Positions 9,992 through 17,053 of a stretch of 64,000 nucleotides of DNA are shown one piece after another. Numbering within the stretch: position 1 is the first letter of the stretch; each line of letters starts with the position of its first letter. Position numbers and translations under genes: made by a program. Location of the stretch: positions 124,001-188,000 of the forward strand of contig NC_014150.1 in the NCBI RefSeq assembly GCF_000092845.1. Direction: 5' to 3'. The notes beneath the pieces are model-generated. The model was not told where the DNA came from. It was given only the letters and a program-made list of their open reading frames with translations, and searched no databases. This DNA is from Brachyspira murdochii DSM 12563 (GTDB lineage Bacteria; Spirochaetota; Brachyspiria; Brachyspirales; Brachyspiraceae).

Positions 9992-10095
9992 ATTCTACAT
10001 TATATACCTATAATAGAAAACTGCAAGTATTAATTTCATAAATATATTATGTTAAATTAACTTTATTTAAAATAAGACACTATTAATAATAATTG

Positions 10096-11490
10096 CTAAA
10101 TAGCTTTTCTACTTAACTCCTGTTTCATCTCTCTTATAATGCTAAGACCTAAAGGAATAGAGAGTAAAAATGTTAGTAAATCTGCAAAAGGCTGTGCTAT
10201 TTCTATACCAGTAAGCCCAAATATTTTTGGAAATACATACATAATAGGTATAAAGAATATTCCTTGTTTCGCTACTGCCAATATAGAAGCTCTTATTGTT
10301 TTTCTAGTTGTCTGAAGCATCATACTTGATAATGTTATAAATCCCCATAAAGGAAGACTCAATGCCTGATAATGTAATGCTCTGTATGCTACTTCAAGTA
10401 ATGCCTCATCTTTATCATTAAACATATGTACAATTTGTGCTGAATTCATAAATATAAATATAGATAATAAAATAAGTACAAAAGTTGATATTTTAACACA
10501 AAAATAAAATGCCTTTATAACCCGCTCATATTTTTTAGCCCCATAATTGAATCCGCATACTGGCTGAAAACCTTGTCCAAAACCTATAATAGCTGAATTA
10601 GCAAACATAGCAACTCTATTAACTATAGACATAGCAGCTATTGCAGCATCTCCGAACGGAGCAGAAGCTATATTCAAAAAAGCAGTGGAAAAACTTGATA
10701 TACTCTGTCTGCAAAGACTTGGAAGCCCTCCGACAACTATAGCCTTGTATTTTTGAAGGCTAGGGGAGAAGTCTTTTAATTTTATAGGCAAAGTTCCCCA
10801 TACATTAGTACCAACTAAAAGTATACAGAATCCTGCAAACTGGCTTATTATAGTGCCTATAGCAGCACCTTTTACTCCCATAGAAAAATGAAATATTAAA
10901 ATAGGATCTAATATTATATTTAAAACAGCCCCTGTTACTAAACCTATCATAGCAAATACAGCATTACCCTGAAGTCTTAATTGATTATTAAGAACTAAAG
11001 ATGCTGTCATATACGGAGCACCCATAAGTATATATCTCATATAGCTTATAGAATATGGTAGTATAGTTTCTGTTGAACCTAAAATAGTTGCTAACGGCTT
11101 TATAAAAATTGTACCAATTATAAATATTATAAATCCTACTATCATTGCAGACAAAAAACCAGTTGCTGCCATTTTTGATGCTTCCTCTGTTTCTTTCGCC
11201 CCAAGTTTAATAGATATATAGTTTCCAGAACCATGACCGAAGAAAAATCCTATAGCCTGTATTATTGCCATCATAGAAAACACTATTCCAACCGCTGCTG
11301 TAGACTGCGTATTTATTTTACTTACAAAGAAAGTATCTGCCATATTATAAAACGATGTAGTTAGCATGCTAATAATAGTAGGTATGCCTAATTTTATAAC
11401 TAGAGTTTCAATATTTGATTCTGTTAATTCTTTGTATTTTTTATTTTGTCTTTCTGTTTCTTTTAATTCATGTTCATCATTTGACTTCAT
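10096..11490 (-). CDS. MATE-family multidrug/metabolite antiporter
   Basis: 464 residues with about twelve hydrophobic segments in two halves, the normal MATE arrangement and length. Recognisable family features are the N-terminal IPTIISMLTTSFYNMADTFF (the helix 1 region of MATE proteins), GFGQGFQPVCGFNYGAKKY in the second half, and the early IKLGAKETEEASKMA loop. Such proteins export cationic drugs or metabolites in exchange for Na+ or H+ across the inner membrane. AAGGTG lies upstream of the start. The gene is divergent from metF, with 125 bp between them. Confidence 0.92.
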   Translation of the reverse strand: MKSNDEHELKETERQNKKYKELTESNIETLVIKLGIPTIISMLTTSFYNMADTFFVSKINTQSTAAVGIVFSMMAIIQAIGFFFGHGSGNYISIKLGAKETEEASKMAATGFLSAMIVGFIIFIIGTIFIKPLATILGSTETILPYSISYMRYILMGAPYMTASLVLNNQLRLQGNAVFAMIGLVTGAVLNIILDPILIFHFSMGVKGAAIGTIISQFAGFCILLVGTNVWGTLPIKLKDFSPSLQKYKAIVVGGLPSLCRQSISSFSTAFLNIASAPFGDAAIAAMSIVNRVAMFANSAIIGFGQGFQPVCGFNYGAKKYERVIKAFYFCVKISTFVLILLSIFIFMNSAQIVHMFNDKDEALLEVAYRALHYQALSLPLWGFITLSSMMLQTTRKTIRASILAVAKQGIFFIPIMYVFPKIFGLTGIEIAQPFADLLTFLLSIPLGLSIIREMKQELSRKAI

Positions 11491-11615
11491 ACTATCACCT
11501 TAAATAATATTAATAGTATATAACTTTTTTTCATAACTTCAATATGATTTTTTTGTTTGACTTTTTTAATTTTTCTAGTACGATATAAGTAAACATAATT
11601 GTTAGGATAAAATAT

Positions 11616-12536
11616 ATGAATAATGTAGAAAATTTTATAAAAAAATTAGAAAACAAAAATGAATATACTTTTACATTAGAAATATCGCCTCAGGCTAAAT
11701 ATGATTTAGGCTATGTAGAAGAAAAAATAAATAATTCAAATATATCAGATTATATAGATTCATTTGTTGTAACAGATTCACCTTTTGCTAATTTAAAAAT
11801 TTCTTCAATACTTGCAGCCTTACAATTAAAGCAAAGATTAAATAATAACAAACCTTTTATAACCACTCAAACTATGAGAGATAAAAACTCAATAGCATTG
11901 CAAAATGATTTGATAGGTGCTAATTATTTTGATTTGAGAATGATACTTGCAGTTACTGGAGATGCTGTTGCAAATGGGAATCAAAAACAGGCAAAAGCTG
12001 TATTTGAAGGAAATTCTAATTTATTAATAAACATTATAAAAAATTTAAATAAGGGTAAAAGTTTAGGAGAGTTTGTTTTTAAAGAACCATTAAAACATAT
12101 ATATCCATTTTGTGTTATTAACAGTTATGCAAAAAATAATGACAGTTTAAAAGTGAGGCTTGCTAAAAAAGCAAACTCTGGAGTTAAGGCAATATTTACT
12201 CAGCCAATATACGAAATTGAAAGATTAGAGCTTTTATTAAAATGGATAGATGAACTACCATTAAAAGAAAAGCCTATGTTAATACCGGGTTTTTTCCCCG
12301 TATTAACATATAAAACAGCATATTTCATATATTATAAACTTCCGGGAGCTTATATACCTGAAGATTGGCTTAATAAACTAAAAGAGGCAAGCGATAAATC
12401 ACCAGAAGAAGAAAAAAAAGTTGCATATGAATTATCAGCAAATCTTTTTAACAGTATGATTAAAAAACATAAAAAAATGCATATAATGAGCATGAATAAT
12501 TATGATTTTGTTGTTAGTTTATTAAAAAGTATTTAA
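11616..12536 (+). CDS. metF: Methylenetetrahydrofolate reductase family protein
   Basis: 306 residues of the MetF TIM-barrel family. Visible are the N-terminal TFTLEISPQ strand (family E-x-x-P pattern), the FAD-pocket region FDLRMILAVTGDA, and GVKAIFTQPIYEIERL, which matches the family's A-x-F-x-x-T-Q-x-x-[FY] signature. It should reduce 5,10-methylene-THF to 5-methyl-THF, the methyl donor for MetH. The split methionine synthase encoded at 16.0-19.7 kb makes this role coherent. Some positions are unusual (NNYDFVVSLL end, short middle), so a related folate-binding role is possible. AGGA precedes the ATG. Confidence 0.82.
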   Translation: MNNVENFIKKLENKNEYTFTLEISPQAKYDLGYVEEKINNSNISDYIDSFVVTDSPFANLKISSILAALQLKQRLNNNKPFITTQTMRDKNSIALQNDLIGANYFDLRMILAVTGDAVANGNQKQAKAVFEGNSNLLINIIKNLNKGKSLGEFVFKEPLKHIYPFCVINSYAKNNDSLKVRLAKKANSGVKAIFTQPIYEIERLELLLKWIDELPLKEKPMLIPGFFPVLTYKTAYFIYYKLPGAYIPEDWLNKLKEASDKSPEEEKKVAYELSANLFNSMIKKHKKMHIMSMNNYDFVVSLLKSI

Positions 12537-12563
12537 CTTTATGTATTTTTTGTATTTATAATA

Positions 12564-12592
12564 TTGACTTTTTATTTTACATACTCTACAAT
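12564..12592 (+). promoter_or_regulatory. Sigma-70-type promoter upstream of the CACAG repeat
   Basis: TTGACT (12564-12569), a 17-base spacer and TACAAT (12587-12592). A transcript would begin near 12599, where an ATG lies, so the first possible codon is close to the 5' end of the RNA. The transcript runs through the CACAG repeat towards the exported-protein gene at 12898. This is a pattern call only. Confidence 0.55.
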
Positions 12593-12598
12593 AAAAAT

Positions 12599-12667
12599 AT
12601 GATTAATTTTAATTTTTCTAATACATTAGTGTTATTCACACAGCACAGCACAGCACAGCTAATCTAA
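12599..12667 (+). other. Possible leader ORF that enters the CACAG repeat
   Basis: An ATG at 12599, at the predicted transcript start, opens a 22-codon frame. It reads into the CACAG repeat (peptide part TQHSTAQ) and stops at 12665-12667. A second frame is open without a stop from 12622 to 13245, through the start of the exported-protein gene. Loss of one repeat unit, or gain of two, would join the leader ATG to that open frame. There is no ribosome binding site, so translation would have to be leaderless. Apart from this and the adjacent promoter and repeat, 12537-12897 holds no other gene I can support. Confidence 0.3.
12639..12659 (+). repeat. Pentanucleotide repeat (CACAG), about 4.2 copies
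   Basis: Four exact CACAG units plus one base. It stands out sharply in an AT-rich intergenic stretch and lies about 40 bases after a predicted transcription start. It resembles the longer pentanucleotide arrays of the polysaccharide locus in unit length but not in exact sequence. Confidence 0.9.
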
Positions 12668-12897
12668 AAAACATACCTTATAATTCATATAAAAAAAATT
12701 TATACTCAATAATATTAAAAGTATATTTAAAATATCTAATAAATAAATTTCAAAAAAACATAGAAAAAAATTGTCTATACAAATGTATACAAAAATACAA
12801 TAGTTCATCATTTATATATCTAATTAATATGTATACTTATCATTGCTATCATAATATTATTAATAAAATAATAAATACAATAAAAGGAGAAAATATT

Positions 12898-13245
12898 ATG
12901 AAAAAAAATATTATTATGGGCTTATTAGTCATAGGTTTAATATCATCTTATATCTATGCAGCCCCAGCCCAAAAACTTATACTTGTGTCTGGTACATATA
13001 CAACATCTGGTATGCCAAACTCTCATATTTACATATCTAATACCGGTGCCGGATTAGGAAATAGTGCTGAGATTACATTATATGATAATGATGTAAATTA
13101 TGAGGTATATACAGGCCGTATAAGAATAGACTCTAATGGACGAAGTTATATACGATGGAGTGATAGGGCTGAAGAAGATGTTGTTATAGTTTCAAGTACA
13201 AAATTTGGTATTGGATTGAATACTTGGGAATTAAAACAATATTAA
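12898..13245 (+). CDS. Small exported protein of unknown function
   Basis: The start is at 12898 because AAAAGGAGAA lies at a good distance upstream; an earlier in-frame ATG at 12829 has no such site. The 115 residues begin with a classic signal peptide (MKKNIIMGLLVIGLISS, then YIYAAPA, with cleavage probably after the Ala-rich end). The mature part of about 90 residues is predicted to be mostly strand (LILVSGTYTTSG, AEITLYDNDVNYEVYTGRI). No cysteines and no recognisable domain. It is probably periplasmic or surface exposed. A hairpin follows the gene. The frame is open well upstream of the start, through the CACAG repeat, which is unusual. Confidence 0.7.
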   Translation: MKKNIIMGLLVIGLISSYIYAAPAQKLILVSGTYTTSGMPNSHIYISNTGAGLGNSAEITLYDNDVNYEVYTGRIRIDSNGRSYIRWSDRAEEDVVIVSSTKFGIGLNTWELKQY

Positions 13246-13260
13246 TAATTTTTTAATATT

Positions 13261-13300
13261 AGCAGGTATATTCCTTATCATAAAAAGTATACCTGCTTTA
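13261..13300 (+). terminator. Hairpin after the small exported protein gene
   Basis: A perfect 10-bp inverted repeat (13261-13270 with 13288-13297) with a 17-base loop. The T-run after it is short (TTTA), so termination may be partial and the downstream lipoprotein genes may receive read-through. Confidence 0.6.
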
Positions 13301-13314
13301 TAACAAATATAACT

Positions 13315-14322
13315 ATGAAATCAATAATCAATAAATTAATATTATTTTTTTTAATTACATTATCTTTATATTCTCAATCCATACCTGATTGGGCTTTAAA
13401 TCCTGGAGTTAAATATAATGATAATAAATATTTATCAGCTATTGGAGAGGGTAAAACTTTAAAAGATGCTCAAATTAATGCTTATGAAAATTTATCTAAA
13501 GTTTTTTCAACTTCAATAAAATTGGATATCAATTCTATAGACAGATATAATCAATTAGAAAATAATGTATATAATAATTCTTTTTATGAAGAAAATACTC
13601 AGCTTAAATCCTATAATGAATTATTTGGAGTAGAGTTTAGAGAAGCACATTATTCTAAAAATGAAGATTTATACAGAGTTATTGCTGTAATGGAAAAAAA
13701 GAAAACTATCAAAATACTAAAAACAAAAATTAAAGACAATGAAGCAGCAATAAAAATATATCTTGATAATAATTCAGATGATCTTATAGAAAAATATTCA
13801 GTAACAGATATGGCTTTAATATTAGCAAAAAAAGATCAGATATATTATGAGCAGTTAGTGTATCTGGGGGAGGATAATATAGAGCTTAAGTATAAAGTTC
13901 AAACTATATCGGCACTTAGAGATTCTATATTAAAACAAATGACATTTAATTTTATGACAGAATATAATAATTCTGCATTGACTCAAAATATAGAAAAAAT
14001 AATTTCAAAGTCAGGATTTAAATTAAATAAATCTAACCCTAGCTATCAATTTAAAATAAGAATAGATACTGATGATATAAGAGAAATTCCAGATTTTGCT
14101 GGAGGAGGAGTAATGATATATTATCAGTTTCAAATAGATTTATTAAATAAAAATGATGATTTAATCTATACATTCAATTTTGATGAAAATAGTACAGGTA
14201 AAGAATATGGAAATACTGAAAGTGAAGCTAAAAAATATATCTTAAACAATGCTGCAAAAATAGTAAATGAACAATTTGAAAGTAAATTTTTAGAATTTTT
14301 CAATCAATATATAAAAAATTAA
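13315..14322 (+). CDS. LPP20-like exported protein
   Basis: 335 residues with a signal peptide (KLILFFLITLSLYSQS) and no lipobox cysteine. Just after it, IPDWALNPGVKYNDNKYLSA and IGEGKTLKDAQINAYENLSK match the LPP20-type pattern: P-x-W followed by G-x-G and an alternating-charge helix in which residues are added as DAxxNAxxxLS. The C-terminal half has another alpha/beta region (YQFKIRIDTDDIREIPDF) ending in a helix. It is the first of three closely spaced rightward genes (15-bp and 14-bp gaps) encoding envelope proteins. Related modules occur in flagellar accessory lipoproteins such as FlgP, but I cannot assign a precise role. Confidence 0.65.
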   Translation: MKSIINKLILFFLITLSLYSQSIPDWALNPGVKYNDNKYLSAIGEGKTLKDAQINAYENLSKVFSTSIKLDINSIDRYNQLENNVYNNSFYEENTQLKSYNELFGVEFREAHYSKNEDLYRVIAVMEKKKTIKILKTKIKDNEAAIKIYLDNNSDDLIEKYSVTDMALILAKKDQIYYEQLVYLGEDNIELKYKVQTISALRDSILKQMTFNFMTEYNNSALTQNIEKIISKSGFKLNKSNPSYQFKIRIDTDDIREIPDFAGGGVMIYYQFQIDLLNKNDDLIYTFNFDENSTGKEYGNTESEAKKYILNNAAKIVNEQFESKFLEFFNQYIKN

Positions 14323-14337
14323 ACTAGGAGAAAAAAA

Positions 14338-14922
14338 ATGAAAACAAAATTATTTATTATGATGTTAATATCATCTATTTTATTTAGTTGTGCCGCAACA
14401 GGTGTAACTACAATAGAAGATATGGGAAGTTCGATAGGAGTTAAACAGCCGGAATGGATGCAGTATATCACTTCTGTATCAAAGATGGATGCATTATATC
14501 CTAAAAAAGTACCATTTACTTATAATGAAACAGGTACAGATTTAAATTATTTAAAAAGAAAAATTAATTCTACTACTTTATCAGCTGAATATTCAAGAAC
14601 ATTAACCCAAGCAGTGCTGCAATCTGCAAGTGAAGAATCTGGTCAAGATTTTACAGAACATGAACAAAGTATACAGCAGGCATCAGCAAGTACTTTTAGT
14701 GGTTTTAAAAAAGAAGGAGAATGGTGGCAGTTAAAAAGATACCCAAATGGAGATGAAAAATATACTTATTATGTATTATATTTAGTAGATGAAGATAATT
14801 TCAATAGATCCTTATCTAGTGTTATAAAAAAATCTTCAGGAACTATAGGTGAAGAAATAGCACAAAAGCTAGAAAAAAATATTGAAAATGTAAAAAACAT
14901 ATATATGAATGCTCAGCAATAA
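14338..14922 (+). CDS. Lipoprotein of unknown function
   Basis: 194 residues. The signal peptide ends with the lipobox ILFSC (Cys at about residue 18), so lipid anchoring is likely. The mature part has a PEWMQYITSV segment resembling the P-x-W start of LPP20-type domains, a Gln/Ser-rich helical middle and a YYVLYLVDEDNF strand. AGGAG precedes the ATG. It lies between the LPP20-like and the LpoB/CsgG-like genes in a tight operon, which suggests that the three proteins act together in the envelope. No enzymatic motif is seen. Confidence 0.7.
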   Translation: MKTKLFIMMLISSILFSCAATGVTTIEDMGSSIGVKQPEWMQYITSVSKMDALYPKKVPFTYNETGTDLNYLKRKINSTTLSAEYSRTLTQAVLQSASEESGQDFTEHEQSIQQASASTFSGFKKEGEWWQLKRYPNGDEKYTYYVLYLVDEDNFNRSLSSVIKKSSGTIGEEIAQKLEKNIENVKNIYMNAQQ

Positions 14923-14936
14923 AATTGGAGATAGCT

Positions 14937-15914
14937 ATGAAAAAAATTATTTTTGTATTATTAATATTATATATACCTTTACTAGCACAGAATGAAAACA
15001 TATCATTATTCCCTTTTACAGGTGATATTTCAGAAAAACAAGGAAAGGTTTTTATGAATGAAATTGCTTCAAAACTAAATAGAAGAGGATATAAATTTGT
15101 TTATAGAAGTAAAGATTTAGGCGAGGCTATTAAAAGAGAGCAGGGACTTGATAATATAAAAGACAGAGAATATGCTGATATAGCTACAAAATTAAATTTA
15201 GCAGGATATGTATTAGCAGGCAGTATAATAGAATCTGGGGCAGGATATGCTATAAATGTTAGAATTATAGATTTAACTACTTCTCAATATAAAGCTACTG
15301 CTAATGAATATTTGCCGTCTTTAAATTTGGGTAATCAGGAAACTGCTGCTGCTATTGAAAATATAGTAAGGGATATAGATAGTAAAATTAGCGGTAAAAA
15401 AATACCAACTGTACAGGAAGAACAAAGACAAAAAGATTTACAAAATGAACAATTAACAGATTATCAAATAAATAGTTATAAAAACGGATATAACAATGCC
15501 AATATAGCAAAATGGATAGGAAGAGGCTCTTGGATAACAGGAATTGTTTTAACATCTATTCCATTTATTATAGATGCATCTTGGGGTAATAATTTTGGGT
15601 ATTTCTTAGTATCTAAGCCAGCAGCAAAAATACCTGCTACAGTAAATGTTGGAAATGGTGTTACATATCAAGATTATAGCGGTTTCTATCCTGAATCAGA
15701 TTTAATTGCTATGAGAGCAGTATTTGGAATAGGGATAGGATTGTTTGTAGGCGGAGTTATAACTGATATAGTTGCATCTACTATGCAAAATTCTTATAAA
15801 AAGAAACTTGAAGAAAGAGGTATATATTATAGTTTTAACCCTATTATTACACCAAACTATAATAATACTGTAAACTATGGTATTGAATTTGCCATGGCAT
15901 ATAGATTTAAATAG
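14937..15914 (+). CDS. Envelope protein with LpoB/CsgG-like N-terminal domain and two membrane segments
   Basis: The start is at 14937 (MKKIIFVLL), with TTGGAG upstream; an ATG 12 bases earlier lacks a site. This gives 325 residues. After a signal peptide, residues about 18-160 resemble the CsgG/LpoB-type fold: ISLFPFTGDISEKQGKVF, LNLAGYVLAGSIIESG and YAINVRIIDLTT. Two hydrophobic stretches follow (WIGRGSWITGIVLTSIPFII and AVFGIGIGLFVGGVI), then a strand-rich end finishing in Phe-Lys. In other bacteria such domains bind peptidoglycan synthases or form secretion pores; here the role is unassigned. It is the last gene of the three-gene operon. Confidence 0.6.
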   Translation: MKKIIFVLLILYIPLLAQNENISLFPFTGDISEKQGKVFMNEIASKLNRRGYKFVYRSKDLGEAIKREQGLDNIKDREYADIATKLNLAGYVLAGSIIESGAGYAINVRIIDLTTSQYKATANEYLPSLNLGNQETAAAIENIVRDIDSKISGKKIPTVQEEQRQKDLQNEQLTDYQINSYKNGYNNANIAKWIGRGSWITGIVLTSIPFIIDASWGNNFGYFLVSKPAAKIPATVNVGNGVTYQDYSGFYPESDLIAMRAVFGIGIGLFVGGVITDIVASTMQNSYKKKLEERGIYYSFNPIITPNYNNTVNYGIEFAMAYRFK

Positions 15915-15976
15915 AATATATAAAATAATAATAAACAGGACTAAATTTATTTAAATTGATACATTATAACTAAATG

Positions 15977-16006
15977 GGGTATTTTATTATTTAGTTTAAA
16001 ATACCC
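15977..16006. terminator. Bidirectional terminator between convergent genes
   Basis: A perfect 10-bp inverted repeat (15977-15986 with 15997-16006) with T and A runs on either side. It lies between the rightward envelope operon and the leftward MetH-activation gene and can end both transcripts. Confidence 0.75.
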
Positions 16007-16014
16007 TATGTTAT

Positions 16015-16827
16015 TTAATTAGCAAAATAATAAGAATCCTCGCAAAATGAAACTATAGCACAAGTACTAAGCTCAGGATCCATCATATAGCTTTCTGTAA
16101 GAGTAACTTTAAACTCTTCAGGCTTTAATTTATCAAAAATTATTCTGTTACCGTACATATTCGTAAGAGCTTTATATCCAAAAGAGTATCTGCATCCTAC
16201 ATGATCTCTTTTTCCATTATTTTTTAAATTAAGTAAATTATCCATATGAGTTTGAAGTATATCAACATAGTTCTCTATAATATGTGTACCTATTGCATTA
16301 TAAAAATAATAATCTTTATAATCATCATTATCATAAAGCCCTTTTAAAAATCCTGCAAACTTCTCTCCAAGACTTACAAGAGTAAAACCTATAGTGTCTT
16401 CATCTTTATCAAAAAAATCTACTATAGAGTTATAAGGTTCTTTCTCCATACGCTCTAAAGGTATCTCTATTTTTTCATCTTTTAATTGATTAGTATTAAA
16501 ATCAACATCATATATATATAATTTATCATTTTCTGTAGTAGTTTTATAAAATCCGTAAATCATTACAGGCTTTATTAAATTATTTTCTATTATATTATTT
16601 TTCATCTCTTCGTATTTAGGCTCAACTTTAGTTTTTATCATCTCATTATATTTTTCAATGTCCTGATTTTTAGCAGAATATCCAAAACCTGCTCTAAAAA
16701 GCCTAACTTTATTAATCATATCAAAAGCTTTTTTTTCTGTCTCTTTATTAAACTCAAAAACTTTCCTTCCATAGAAAGGAGGTTTATTTATATAATGTTG
16801 ATGATTTTTATGATTTATTTCTGGCAT
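16015..16827 (-). CDS. Stand-alone methionine synthase reactivation domain (MetH-AD)
   Basis: 270 residues. The C-terminal half carries GCRYSFGYKAL, then FDKLKPEEFKVTLTESYMMD and PELSTCAIVSF. These match the S-adenosylmethionine-binding reactivation domain at the C-terminus of full-length MetH (family pattern RGxRYSFGYxAC...LTExxxMxPxxSVSG). The N-terminal NKPPFYGRKVFEF matches the start of the same domain. It would reductively methylate inactive cob(II)alamin on MetH, using SAM and a flavodoxin-type donor. The neighbouring MetH lacks this domain, so the protein is split into two genes. AAGGAAG precedes the ATG, and a structured element lies in the leader. Confidence 0.85.
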   Translation of the reverse strand: MPEINHKNHQHYINKPPFYGRKVFEFNKETEKKAFDMINKVRLFRAGFGYSAKNQDIEKYNEMIKTKVEPKYEEMKNNIIENNLIKPVMIYGFYKTTTENDKLYIYDVDFNTNQLKDEKIEIPLERMEKEPYNSIVDFFDKDEDTIGFTLVSLGEKFAGFLKGLYDNDDYKDYYFYNAIGTHIIENYVDILQTHMDNLLNLKNNGKRDHVGCRYSFGYKALTNMYGNRIIFDKLKPEEFKVTLTESYMMDPELSTCAIVSFCEDSYYFAN

Positions 16828-16851
16828 AATTCTTCCTTATTGTTGTTATGT

Positions 16852-16930
16852 CACCCGTAAGGGTGCCTACTCGGTCGCCTCAGCCTATAAAGAGCTAGCG
16901 AGTAAACTCACTAGCTGGCTTCGGCTCACT
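16852..16930 (-). other. GC-rich double-hairpin element upstream of the MetH-AD gene
   Basis: It is much richer in G+C than its surroundings. One hairpin has a 5-bp stem CACCC/GGGTG with a GTAA loop (16852-16865). A second has a 10-bp stem with one wobble pair (16893-16902 with 16907-16916, TAAA loop) and may extend outward through GCC/GGC pairs. Read leftward it falls in the 5' leader of the MetH-AD gene, about 25 bases before its start. It could be an RNA control element or one copy of a dispersed repeat. I cannot match it to a known riboswitch class. Confidence 0.55.
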
Positions 16931-17053
16931 TTATTTATTGTTATTATACTATAAGCATGCTTGATTGCTAGTACACTTACTAACTATACTTAACTTTTAG
17001 TATTACTAATCAAATATTAATTATTAAATCAATAAACTAACGATAATAAAAAA

